Part shown: positions 45,801 to 56,834 of the stretch, piece after piece
How positions within the stretch are numbered: the stretch's first letter is position 1
Layout: each line of letters opens with the position of its first letter
Source of the DNA: Chondrosia reniformis
Taxonomy: Eukaryota > Porifera > Demospongiae > Chondrillida > Chondrillidae
Reading direction: 5' to 3'
Length of the DNA stretch: 64,000 nucleotides
Assembly (NCBI GenBank): GCA_947172415.1
Contig: OX359192.1
Span: forward strand, 4,776,501-4,840,500
Notes under the pieces: model-generated
Databases searched by the model: none
Seen by the model: only the letters and a program-made list of their open reading frames with translations
What the model was told of the DNA's origin: nothing
Program-made: the position numbers and the translations under genes

Positions 45801-48800
45801 GATGAGCCATCCTGAAAGTCCCGCCAAAATGACGATAAGCTACGGAGTATATATCATTCATACCACAGCGCTTCAGTGTATATGGATTTTATACGTACTC
45901 GCCCTCGTGACTCATACGTAAAAAACCCATATACACCTCAGCACCGTGGTATAACTAATACATATATAATATGGGTTCATACACAACCTTAATTTGGTTG
46001 GTTTGATATGATTTGAGCATCAGCATTAATCAAAGCGACCCATAGGTCTTCTTCAGCAATAAATGGGGAACAAAGCATACAACCAGTTTAAATAGAAGAA
46101 GGTGATGTGTGATGACTTATGATGTAATATTCTTGGTGGTAAATGATAGATTAGGATAAAAAATGAATTTAGATAAAAATAAATTTAAATCCATGTACAA
46201 AGGACCACAAATAGCATAACCTGGGACAAAGCAGAAGCTATTGAGCAAGAGAACAACAAGATCAGCTAGGAGGAAGATTAAGGAAGCATTGAGGATCCAG
46301 AACACAGACCAGTGTCGTAACATGGACCAAGGAATGCAGATAGACCACATTTGGAGAGACATACTTTATGATTAACACGTTAATTTATTTTTATCTAAAT
46401 TCATTTTTTATCCTACTCTATCCTTTACCACCCAGAATATTACATCATAACTCATCACACATCACCTTCTTCTATTTAAACTGGTTGTATGCCTTGTTCC
46501 CCATTTATTGCTGAAGAAGACCTACGGGTCGAAACGTCCTAATTTTTGATTAATAATAAGTGTTGCTGATGCTCAAATCATATCAAACCAACCAATTATG
46601 AACGTAACAAGTACCCCTTATTACTTCAATCTTAATTTATACGTCAATACATGGTTTTCCAAATGGCGGCTTTCAAGAAGCTTTAGTTAAAAAAGCTTTT
46701 CTGCCGCTATTTATAATGTTCAGGACACTAAGCATCCTCAATCGTTAAGACATGAGTGGGCAGGGATAATATCCAGAGTATAAAGATGATATATTCATGT
46801 ATATGCATACATATGTAGACAGACAGCTTAGCTTGAGTTGTAATGCACCAATGTGTATACAAGGTAAATACCCACCACATTGGAACTGGTTATTTTTGCA
46901 TTTGTCAATAGATTCTAGCAAAGTTGATTCCCAACGCTGACATTCAATCATATTTTTGAATTTTAACCTAAAGAACTCTGGTCTTGCTTTTGTCATCAAT
47001 AACAACTGCACTTTGGAGGCTGCATCCACTCTCACATGTAAATCCACCAATCGAATGACAGGGGGCTATGAAAAGTTAACATAACAAACCACAGTTCACT
47101 TATGTACATTATTTACAAATGTACATACACAGGAAGAGTCTCAGAGTGTACAATAGAGCATATATGAATGGATAATGATGAAGGATAATGTAAATAAAAA
47201 TTAGTAAAGCTGTTTGCTAACTATATCTTTGAGTGTCTTATCGTTCGTGGTCTTTAAAGATGTTTTTTTTAGGCAAAATTAACTTTAAGCAGGTAGATAC
47301 ACATGTAAAGCAGGGTTTCATTCAGTCCCAAGGGGGGGGGGGGGGGCAAAATGAGATGGTACAGATTATTGGGGGGGGGGGGGGGCAAGTACATATCCAT
47401 ATGCCAAGCATTCAGCAAACTAGGGGGTCTGGGGGCATGCTCCATCTTATGCTTTCTGTTAATACTTTTACTTATCCATGTATGTACGTATGCAGGAGTG
47501 TGATTGGGTATGTAGGGATACACATGTGAATAAATATGCGTGCATGCAAATTCATGTGTGTCATTTCCATGTGTACATACATGCAGTAGAATCTCATCAC
47601 GAAATCGCTTGTAAGTACTTCACTATATATTGGCAAATTATATACATATACGGTACGCACGGAAATTATCTTGACATTTGAAGTTTGAACTTCGCAGTGT
47701 ACTTCGCACTGCTTTGAAACTACTTCGCGCTACTTCGAAACTACTTCGTGCTACTTCGAAACAGCTTCGGACTACTTCGAAATACTTCGGAAAAACTTGG
47801 GTGAAACTTCATGTAATTTCGAAACTACTTAATTGTCACCTCGAAAGGAATTCGGGTGATAACGTAGACGACGTGAGAAATTTGAAGGAAGAAGACATTG
47901 TGAATCATTCGCCGGCGATCATTTATACGAGAAGAGATTATAATCATGCCTACGTGGAGACAACTAGAAAAGCAAGCAACAACTGCCAATACAGGTATAT
48001 ACCTATATTATTTAAGTTTAACCAATTAAAATCGTATATTTATATTGTAAGCCAAATATCCCTAATATTTATGCCTGCTTTTTGTCATCAATTCTATACC
48101 GCAAATCCTGATAGAAACTACAAGTTATTGTTTGGTCTATTGGAAGGAGGAAGACACAACTTCTATCGTCAACGAATCGGCTACTGTAGAGCCAACAAGC
48201 CCCCCCAAAAAATCAGCCGGTAAAAGTTAAATGGGGAAAAGCTGTGCTCAATGCCAAATTAATCGAAAAAGGAAGTAACTGAAAGAGAAGTAAGTTTCTA
48301 AAGGCCGAGGAACATCTAAACCAAACCCAACCAAGCAGAACACCCCTCAGAGAGAAGAATGGTGATAATCACACCTCAACACGAATAAGAAATCATGAAG
48401 AGCATATACAACACAGACAGAAGAAGGTAGCCCAAGTTAAACCACTAGTTAAAATCTTAAGGGTTACTACCCAACCAAAGGGTAACCTGCGAAATGTTCA
48501 GGAAGGGGATTTAGAGGAGGATAATGAAGAGTGCCAGGAGTATTGGTCGGTGACTGAAGAAATAGATTGTGGACAGCTTGAAGTTGAGGAAGCTAACAAG
48601 GTGACTGTAGAAGACAATGAACATCTTGAAAGCAAGGGAGCTGAGGGGCTCACTGTAGAGGAGTGCCTTAAAAGCAGTAAAGTCCAAGAGTGTCAGAGGG
48701 AAATTGTATGGAAGGTGCCAGATGAAATTTGTAGAGATATGCAAATTCTTAGAGGCACATTAGAAAATATGGAGAAGTTCTACTCAGAGCAATCAGCAAT

Positions 48801-51800
48801 TTCACATGTTGCACTGGAGGCACAGGAAAGAAGAATTCACCAACTGGAGCTGGAGATTGAGAGTTTGAAGCAAGCGCAAGGAATATACTGTTCACCCAAA
48901 GCACTTCATCTGCCTTCACCTAAAATTAAACAAGCCTTGATTCACTCAGAGAATTCTTCACCAAAGTCAATTGTTTCAATATCCTGCATCAATAAGAGCC
49001 AACAACTCATACTACCACAGGATATAATAGGCACTAACATAAATCTTCTACATAGTAGTACTAAAGCGGGAAGCCTAGCTGTCAAACTTGCTAGAGAGTC
49101 ATACTTTGGTTTAGATGAGATTGAGATGAGCCAGAACACAGTGTCATCACTTTCAAAGTCCAAGCTGAACGCCATTAAGGATCAACTATTTACTGTTTAC
49201 AGATATGACGACTTGGTAGAATTTGAGCCAATTTGGCAAAAATGTCTAATTGCTATCGGAAAGGCATGTCAAGCTTTGTTTCATTATAATCAAGTACTAC
49301 ACAGTGCAAGTTACAAATTTATACACGGATGCAAGTGACCCCCAAGATAATCACAATCAGGTATAATATTAAACACTACAAGACTTTAGCTACACTGCTG
49401 CGGGCTTCATATACATATACTTTGAACCTAAACAATTGTACTAGTGCTTTACCTCTGTACATTTATATATCCTAGGTATGATTAGCGTAGCTATTACACA
49501 GTAAGTCCCAGTACACCTTCACTTCCTTGACTTTCTCAGTATATTTACCAGTACATTTATGTAAGGCCATAAAGTTAATTGTGTGGATAATAACCAACTT
49601 GAAGAGCAAAGATAACTTATCAACTAAAAACTGATATGACACCTGTGTTAATCTCTAAGAACAACGAAGTGAGAGTACAACTTCTTTATGCAGTAAAATC
49701 AAATTAACAGGCACTACATACACTAACTATATTTATTGATACATTTTCTTTGCTACTACAATCAGCCTAACTACATATACGGTACAAGACAGAAAAAAGT
49801 TGACGGAATACGTGCTTATTACGTATGCGCCTACGTGTCTTCCTACGGTTTATCTACGGGTGTAGAATAAATTTGCTACGCCTCTCTTACGGTTATTGCT
49901 ACGGGCATACTAAAGTAGTATTAATCGACAAAGTTGAAATAATGAAAGACGTGTTAACGTACTTCTCCTAGGTGTGATATTATCAAGTATGATTTGCTAA
50001 AGGCGATAAATTGTTAGCGCGTACAGTGCTTATTCAATCTACGGTAAGCGGTTATATTACGTACGTATGTGTCTACACCTTATCTATGGGCGTAGATAAA
50101 AATGTATATGCTTTTGCTACGTATCCTATTACGGGTTTATCTACGGGTGTAATACGTCAATTTTTTTCTGCCTTGTACTGTACGTATACTACAACTGTCT
50201 TCATATACGTATGTACATAGTTACGTATGCTGCTTAAGCATTATGGACCTTTCTGTATATCTCGTGTGCCCCAAGCAAACACTAACATTATTTTATATTG
50301 TACATACATGTGTGCTGATGTAATATGATATACGTACATACATTAACGAATGTGTATGTACGTATGTATTCACACACCTCATAATCTTGTAAAAAGGCAA
50401 TGTTGTATTTCCCATTCTGTTCCACCAAAAAAGCCACAAAATCAGTCACCAACACCAGAAAGATTTCCTGCTGCCTTTGGTGTGACCCTAACCAGATAGC
50501 CCTCCCATTACGCAACATTTTACGGTGCTTAGCAGTAAACCTAATTCCCTTTAGCTGTTTCCTAAATTTATCATCTTTGACGACTGACTTAGGAATGTGA
50601 ATATCCAGCTTGTTTTGAATACTTTCCAACTCCATTTGACTAGCCTTTTCTTTAACAATATCATCTACCTTTTGGACAATTCTGTCTACAGCTGATTTCG
50701 CAGCTGTCAAGGCCTTAAGGTCAGTAGCCTTGCACTTGGTGCTTTCCTTAACAAGGTTTCCCATCAGTAAGCTGTACTTGCTTATTCGACCGGTAACCCC
50801 TTGAACAAGATCCGGAAACTCCCTTCTCTGCATTGCTGTTTCTTTGTAACATTCGTGAACAAAGCGTCGAAATTTCTTGGTCTTCATATGTTCTTTGAAT
50901 TGCTCAATAATGAAAGTGTGATGAGCACAATAAGTACCGAATGTTCTTGCCATTTTATCTCCTCGAACATCAGAAAACTGTCGACATACAATATCTGCTA
51001 TGGAATCAATCACCTTATCATCGCTTTCCTCTTGCCTAACCATCAGTTCTCCTACAAACTGCTTGCTGATTTGAATCAAATTATCCAAAGCCGGGAATAT
51101 TGAAAAAAGCTGCATATCACTCAAGCCAACCTTATCCTTCATTCCTTTTCTGAAGCCAATGTCTAGGAGATTGAGATCTCTTAGGTGGTTACGTTCTGTC
51201 TGTATAATTTCAAACATAAGGGACTGCCTATCACGTTCTGCACGTCCAAGCTTCTTCAAAGTCTTCTTACTTACAGTCTGACTCCAGACAGTTGGACTTT
51301 GAACAGCTAACTCAGGAACACTAGAAAGTTTAGTATTATCTGCCTTTGTTTTCTCTTCATCATCACTACTTTCAAATTCAGGTTCCTCAGTTATAGTCAT
51401 AGCTGAAGAGGAGGACATCTGATCATTGTAGGGTGTCAGGGCAGAGGCTCCTCCCAGATCATAGTAACTGAAGGATTTACTTGGATGTTCAACAGCAATT
51501 GAAGCACGAACAGGCTTTTCTACATTGTTTCCAGACCTCTTGCGAATGCGAACAGGCTCTTGGTAGTTAGTGAGCTCCTTCCCTTCATTTAGTCTGGAAG
51601 ATGATAAGGCTGCACTGGCAATACTGAAATTCATTGAGGTTGATGATTGAATTGTCATGCTCTGTACAGTGTTTCTTCCCTGATCACCATCACTACCCTC
51701 CTGCTCTAGCAGAAAATTATCCGATGAAGATGAGGTTCTTCTTGCTAGGGTACTAGAGCTCTTTGAAGTTAATATACTAAGATTTTTAGTTGGCTGGTCG

Positions 51801-54800
51801 CTGGTGGGAGATGGTAGTGTATCACTGCTTCGTCTAAGTGTCTTTGAGCTCCTAGGGCTTACCAAAACCACACCCTTTGATTGGGCACTGTCTTCAAGGG
51901 ATTCAGGATGGACATCCTTCTTAAGAGAGGGTGTACGATTAACTCTGGGGGTTGAGAGCTTTCTTTCTTTTACTATTTCTTCCACTGACTTTCTGTACAT
52001 CTCAGGTGGTTCTTCTTCTTCCTGATCACCTCCATTTCCCAGGGGCATTGGAGAAACTGTCTTTCTAATTGGGAGTTTGGAGGAGGTTGAAGTCAAGTTT
52101 GATCTTGCAGATGTCAGTGGAGACTTTGGTAGGGTTGAATTTCCCTGGCTACTTTCAAAACCATAGTGCCTGAGCTGATCATCTGTCTTTACATATTTTT
52201 GTCTAATATGCTTAGCTGCAGAAGGATCTGCTCTTGCTGATTGTGACCTTTGAAGTTTAACCTCTATCTGTACTCGACCAAGAACAGAAGCAGAATCTGA
52301 AGGATTTCTAGATGTGTTGCTCTCAAAGCCGCTGTCACAAGCTTTGGCTCCTTGGCTTACATCATCATTTGAGCAACATTTTTCTTCATCTAGAGCTGGC
52401 TGCTTGGCGGAAATAACAGTTAAGGACTCTTCTACAATAGGTGAATGGGTTGAGGATTGCACTAAAGGAGAAATCCCTAGCCTCGGAACTGACAGAGATT
52501 CATGCGAACGAGACACTTCGATTTCTCCTTTTGCTACAGCAATGGAATAGGGCAGAGGATCACTTTTGCCACGATCCCTACTCAGCATGTTATCACAGAA
52601 AGTATCCAATCCATTGACACTTACATCTACATCAGAGAGATTCAAGTCAGAGCCGTTTATTTCTGATTCTGTTGAGATAGCTCTTGGCATGTGGGGCATA
52701 TTTGGCACTTGAAGTGTCTGGTTAATATCTTGTTTTTCATCACTGGCAAGGCTACCAACTGAAGCAGCTAAATCAGAAGAACCACTATCATCTATAACTG
52801 CCTTCCCCAAAAGGTTGTTTGAGGCAGAAATTGAATTTTTGTCTTGCACTGCTTTTGTGGGCCTATCCTGAATAATTGGGGCACTGTGCTTCCTTCTTTT
52901 CCTATGTTTGGAGACTCCAGGTGATCTTGACCATTCCTCCTTGGCTGAGGCAAACTCATCAGTGTCAAATTCTTGATTACTCTCTCCATTATTGCTCTCA
53001 CCATCAGAGGAACTTGAGTATGATCCACTAGTCACAGAGACTCTGTAATTACCAAGAAATACTTGAGAAGACTGCGGAGATTCTGTAAAGGCATGCTCAG
53101 TGGGATCTTCATCATTATCACTTATCAAGTCTCTGTCTACAGTGTCAAGGCTGCGGCTTCTCCTTACCCTTTCAGCAAAGGAGGAGGGGGAATCCCTCCT
53201 CAAATGGCTGGATTTTGGTCTGATCCCAGTTGAGACTGGAATAAATTCAGGAGTGGGAGTTGCATTCTTATCAGTATCAGATAAAAGATCAGGAGCTGAG
53301 TGTGTTAAGTTAGAAACTTGAAGGCCATTGCTATCCAGGTTGGTATCAGAAATACTTTCAAGATGGTTTCTTCCATCATCATTTTTGTCCTCATGATCAA
53401 CCCTATGAAATAAAGAGAAAACCATACCTTAATAAGTTGCTCACTCAAATGTCCATATTGCTACACATACATACGTACCTTGCTTGGTTTGCTGTTGAGG
53501 TAACATTTGATTCAAACTCAACAATCACTTCAGATTTCAAAGGATTGATACAGGAAGTTCCAGGTTTCTGTAAATCTTCTGCAATGGGTTCTAGAGATTC
53601 TTCTTCATCCAAACAGTTAGGAGTGCAGCTAGGCTCCACTAATCCTAATGGAAGGTCAAAAACTCACAATAATATACGTACATGCAGCAGTTAACAAAGT
53701 TTATTAAACGTAAAAATGTACCTGACACTACTTTCTCAGTGTTCTCTTCACCAGCATAGGGTAGAACCAGTTCTGTTTCATTACAAAAATCTACTTCTGG
53801 TGTAAAAACAGCCCTTTCAGGTTGTTTTGAACTTTTACTAGTTGATCTCATGAGACAGTCACCTGAGCCTATATCAGCTTCATCACTGGATTGTACTATA
53901 GTGTCAGTGGACTGTGGAGCAACTTCATCGCTGGACTCTACCACGTCATCTTTGGACTGTGGGGCAGCTTCATCACTGGACTCTACTGCATCATCGCTGG
54001 ACTGTGGGGCAGCTTCATCACTGGACTGTACCACTTCATCTTTGGACTGTGGGGCAATTTCATCGCTGGACTGTACCACTTCATCTTTGGACTGTGGGGC
54101 AACTTCATCACTGGACTGTACCACGTCATTTTTTGAATGTGGGGCAACTTCATCGCTGGACTGTACCACTTCATCTTTGGACTGTGGGGCAGCTTCATCA
54201 CTGGACTGTACCACTTCATCTTTGGACTGTGGGGCAATTTCATCGCTGGACTGTACCACTTCATCTTTGGACTGTGGGGCAACTTCATCACTGGACTGTA
54301 CCACGTCATTTTTTGAATGTGGGGCAACTTCATCGCTGGACTGTACCACTTCATCTTTGGACTGTGGGGCAGCTTCATCACTGGACTGTACCACATCATC
54401 GCTGGACTGTGGGGCAACTTCATCGCTGGACTCTACCACGTCATCTTTGGACTGTGGGGCAGCTTCATCTTTGGATTGTGGGGCAGCCTCATCTTTGGAC
54501 TGTGGGGCAACTTCATCACTGGACTGTACCACTTCATTTTTGGACTGCGGGGCAACTTCATCGCTGGACTGTACCACTTCATCTTTGGACTGTGGGGCAG
54601 CTTCATCACAGGACTGTACCACATCATCGCTGGACTGTGGGGCAACTTCATCGCTGGACTCTACCACGTCATCTTTGGACTGTGGGGCAGCTTCATCATT
54701 GGACTGTGGGGCAGCTTCATCTTTGGACTGTGGGGCAGCTTCATCTTTGGACTGTGGGGCAGCTTCATCATTGGACTGTGGGGCAGCTTCATCTTTGGAC

Positions 54801-55850
54801 TTTGGGGCAGCTTCATCATTGGACTGTGGGGCAGCTTCATCTTTGGACTGTGGGGCAGCTTCATCACTGGTCTGTATCACTTCATCTTTGGACTGTGGGG
54901 CAACTTCATCGCTGGACTCTACCACGTCATCTTTGGACTGTGGGGCAGCTTCATCATTGGACTGTGGGGCAGCTTCATCTTTGGACTGTGGGGCAGCTTC
55001 ATCTTTGGACTGTGGGGCAGCTTCATCATTGGACTGTGGGGCAGCTTCATCTTTGGACTTTGGGGCAGCTTCATCATTGGACTGTGGGGCAGCTTCATCT
55101 TTGGACTGTAGGGCAGCTTCATCACTGGTCTGTATCACTTCATCTTTGGACTGTGGGGCAACTTCATCACTGGACTGTACCACTTCATCTTTGGACTGTG
55201 GGGCAACTTCATCACTGGACTGTACCACTTCATCTTTGGACTGTGGGGCAACTTCATCGCTGGACTGTACCACTTCATCTTTGGACTGTGGGGCAACTTC
55301 ATCGCTGTACTGTATCATATCATCTTTGGACTGTGGGGCAACTTCATCACTGGACTGTACCACATCATCTTTGGACTGTGGGGCAATTTCATCACTGGAC
55401 TGTACCACATCATCGCTGGACTGTGGGGCAACTTCATCATTGGACTGTACCACATCATCGCTGGACTGTGGGGCAACTTCATCACTGGACTGTATCACAT
55501 CATCTTTGGACTGTGGACCAGAACTGAGGGACTGAAGACGACCATTATCAACTTGCAACAAGGAATTGTCTGATGGCACAGAGTCCCTAACTCTGGGCAG
55601 TGCTGGATTTCCTACTTCCAAATCATCACTATCCTGCTGATCATCACTTCCTGTCATACTGGAAAACTCATTCCTTTCCACTGAAAGTTTTACTTTCAAG
55701 TTTGCTACACGATACCTAGTAACATTGTCAGATCCCTTTTTGCGTTTCACAGTTAATGTGGACCAATCACCTTCAGCTGAATCACTATCAAGAGAGTGTA
55801 AACTGTCCCTTTTATCATCATGTCTATGAAAGGGTAGCTGTTGACGACAC
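39872..55850 (-). CDS. Lbc-type Rho guanine nucleotide exchange factor (DH-PH), at least eleven exons
   Basis: Exons read leftward: 53722-55850, 53479-53644, 50378-53402, 46876-47065, 45320-45357, 44545-44585, 44073-44326, 43959-43969, 43770-43817, 40961-40995 and 39872-40148 (stop TGA). All junctions are GT-AG and hold frame; the visible product is 2070 aa and enters from an unseen upstream exon in phase 2. The first exon is a Ser/Asp/Glu tandem-repeat region. A long Ser-rich linker follows, with DH domain from about residue 1490 (LMFEIIQTERNHLRDLNLL; later VTGRISKYSLLMGNLV) and PH domain split by the 3.3-kb intron (AIWLGSHQRQQEIFLVLVTD; then PPVIRLVDLHVRVDA). The tail has short coiled coils. 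DH-PH proteins load GTP on Rho GTPases; PPVIRL and domain order suggest the ARHGEF1/2/11/12/18/28 and AKAP13 group, ortholog unassigned. Confidence 0.85.
40149..40960. other. RhoGEF last intron
   Basis: It contains a decayed hammerhead-like motif at about 40670-40715 on minus (CTGATGA and stem II GATCTATGGGTC present, GAAA changed to AGAA). Otherwise no feature seen. Confidence 0.45.
42235..42640 (+). repeat. GGCTGCC hairpin repeat family, full-length-looking copy
   Basis: It starts TTTTTAGGGGCTGCCACAGG then CAGCCCCTTATATTGTTTTC, passes TTACGTTGTATGGCTTCATG, AT-rich tandem bits, and CAAATGGCGGCGTTCAGGAA, and ends near AGGACACTTAAGCGTCCTCA then ATCGTTA. The 3' half is repeated at 46620-46745 and the 5' end at 45430-45500, as if one copy were split by the insertions between 45.5 and 46.6 kb. 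Confidence 0.6.
42608..42680. repeat. Short palindromic repeat
   Basis: CAAGTAGTTCGAGTT at the left and AACTCGAACTACTTG at the right are exact reverse complements around GGGGCGGCAGCCCCACGAG. See also 29455-29545 and 62568-62625. Confidence 0.65.
44611..45127. mobile_element. MITE with TACCGTATT terminal inverted repeats
   Basis: The left end TACCGTATTTCTCTAATATA then AGCCC, and the reverse-complemented right end TTACCGTATTATCTCTATTA, form imperfect TIRs about 30-60 bp long. AGCCC-containing words (ATAAAAGCCCAGG) recur inside both ends. It lies in the RhoGEF intron between exons 44545-44585 and 45320-45357. The frame at 44782-45003 is not a gene. Confidence 0.6.
45430..45975. repeat. Repeat cluster: GGCTGCC family end plus 22-bp hairpin repeat, copy 2
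   Basis: 45430-45500 matches the 5' end of the GGCTGCC family. After AT dinucleotide runs, 45560-45975 matches 30740-31170, including the GATATAACAGGATTTAAGAA hairpin and the CAGTGTATATGG / CCATATACACC pair. Confidence 0.65.
46000..46600. mobile_element. Penelope-type fragment flanked by inverted terminal copies
   Basis: 46000-46180 and 46385-46600 are inverted copies (TTGGTTGGTTTGATATGATT / AATCATATCAAACCAACC, and GGGGAACAAAGCATACAACC / GGTTGTATGCCTTGTTCCCC). Between them, 46190-46370 holds the GIY-YIG-type C-terminal segment on minus-related sequence (AGGACCACAAATAGCATAAC, CAGCTAGGAGGAAGATTAAG). This is the same layout as 19981-20492. Confidence 0.7.
46507..46545 (+). ncRNA. Hammerhead-like motif with intact core, weak stem I
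   Basis: Core CTGAAGA (N7 is variable in the consensus CUGANGA), stem II GACC-TACG-GGTC with a stable tetraloop, then GAAACGTC with palindromic ACGT stem III and cleavage-site C. The flanks ATTTATTG and CTAATTTT pair poorly as stem I. The inverted partner at about 46040-46075 on minus has lost GAAA (GCTT). Confidence 0.55.
47230..47460. other. Intron stretch with two G runs
   Basis: Two runs of 13-16 G (about 47330-47347 and 47370-47386) lie in related flanks (CAAAATGAGATGGTACAGAT, CAAGTACATATCC). They look like low-complexity sequence and may be hard to sequence accurately. No gene. Confidence 0.5.
47680..47830 (+). repeat. Tandem repeat of ACTTCGAAACT-type words
   Basis: About eight degenerate copies of CTACTTCGAAA / CTACTTCGCG in a row, just after a TACGGTACGCACGG motif like the MITE ends elsewhere. 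Word-repeat interiors of this kind also occur in the 62.8-63.06 kb MITE. The long open frame across it (47678-48223) begins in the repeat. Confidence 0.6.
47840..49338 (+). CDS. BEN-domain protein, nested on the opposite strand in a RhoGEF intron (possibly a pseudogene)
   Basis: A first coding segment ends about 47996 (CAATACAG|GTATAT). A phase-compatible acceptor at about 48122 gives SYCLVYWKEEDTTSIVNES then ATVEPTSPPKKSAG. VKVKWGKAVLNAKLIEKG (48220-48280) follows only after a frameshift. From about 48283 one frame runs to the stop at 49338: a polar linker, a coiled coil (LEAQERRIHQLELEIESLKQ, about 48805-48875), and a C-terminal BEN-like domain (AGSLAVKLARESYFGLDEIE, LSKSKLNAIKDQL, then EPIWQKCLIAIGKACQAL) from about 49060. 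BEN domains bind DNA or chromatin partners in transcriptional repression and also occur in transposon and viral genes. The 5' breaks suggest decay, an assembly error or splicing I did not resolve. Confidence 0.55.
49783..50192. mobile_element. MITE with ACGGTACAAGACAG terminal inverted repeats
   Basis: The left end ACGGTACAAGACAGAAAAAA then GTTGACG, and the reverse-complemented right end ACAGTACAAGGCAGAAAAAA then ATTGACG, form a 28-bp TIR. The interior repeats the words TATCTACGGGTGTA, TTACGTATG and GCTACG several times on both strands. About 410 bp, in a RhoGEF intron. Confidence 0.7.
53885..55520 (-). repeat. Coding tandem-repeat array in the RhoGEF (8- and 15-aa units, higher-order duplications)
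   Basis: The basic units are 45 nt (QSSDEVAPQSKDEVV) and 24 nt (SKDEAAPQ). 54001-54180 and 54181-54360 are identical over 180 nt as read here, and 54661-54918 and 54919-55176 are near-identical copies of 258 nt. All periods are multiples of three, so the reading frame survives. The composition is strongly acidic and Ser/Gln-rich, and disorder is expected. Confidence 0.9.
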
Positions 55851-56830
55851 CTGAGAAAAGGAAACGAAATTAGGGCTAAGTGACTAGGTCATCACACCAG
55901 CCTTAGGTGACCATATACGTATATATTATTGATCATTTCAACCTTAACCTTACTGTGGTAGACATAATGGCCTTATTGCATAATATATTATTAATTAAAC
56001 CATTCAATGCAATAAAGCAAACAACTATGAAACACATGTAACAATACCATAATGAAGCTGAACAGCAAGTGCAATAAAACATATGATGGCCTGTGTAACA
56101 GCTTACACAATATGACTAACAGATACAGATCTGAAAGAAGTAGAAATCAATAAAGTTACCACTTACTATAATTATATGTAAAGAACTTTTTGTGCTAAAA
56201 GGAAGTACGTATATCACATGGTCATGGCATAAACAGTTTAGGTAGTACGGATTAAGGTATTAATAAAGCAGGATCTAGTATGTAGTACCTACATACTAGA
56301 TCATTATATATCATTATATATATCTGTATATATCTATAAATAGAAAAACTGGCATGATATGAGTGGCAGTAGTATTGCTGCCGTGTACGTAAGTGCTAAA
56401 GTGTTGGTAACAACGTGTGTTGAATAGGCAACGTGTTAATAAATAGGCCCTGTGGCAGTTATTTAGAGAAGAGATAGAGAGTATGTAGGTTAACATAGTT
56501 GACCGTAGTTAATGGTAGGTTTTCGGAACGGCGTGTGGGCAGGGGTAAGGGCAATTACCTATTCTCACAGAAGTATAAGTGCCAGCAACAGCAATCATGC
56601 AAGCGGCCGTGTGAGGTCAGCATTGAGTGCGTAAAGTGAACGGAAGCAAGTACAGGTCCTTGGCAGTTTTATTTTTTTATTCAGGAAGTCCGCCTTCCTT
56701 AAGAGGGCGTGAAAGGGTGTGTGGGCAGTATACCCCCAGGTTCTAGGGTGACCTTACTCATTTACGGATGTCTAAGATTGAGCTCAGTAGTAGTAGGGTT
56801 CAGCTGGGTTCAGACCAAACAGATCAACCC
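55851..56830. other. Region upstream of the first visible RhoGEF exon
   Basis: At least one more exon ending in phase 2 must lie here or beyond; I could not identify it. Short AT repeats occur at 56300-56345. No gene recognised. Confidence 0.4.
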
Positions 56831-56834
56831 AAGA

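Noticed and set aside
43643..47386. Runs of C at 43643 and G at 47330-47386 as functional G-quadruplex sites
   Set aside because: Plain homopolymers in introns, likely slippage products and error-prone in sequencing. Nothing else supports a function.
47678..48223. A single 181-codon frame as one protein
   Set aside because: Its start is the ACTTCGAAA tandem repeat, and it crosses a good donor at about 47997. The acidic EEDTTSIVNES frame after the 48122 acceptor is more protein-like.
53850..55535. Plus-strand frames of 561 and 537 codons
   Set aside because: They are mirror frames of the RhoGEF repeat exon, where unit length is a multiple of three. The minus frame connects by valid splice sites to a DH-PH domain, while the plus frames do not.
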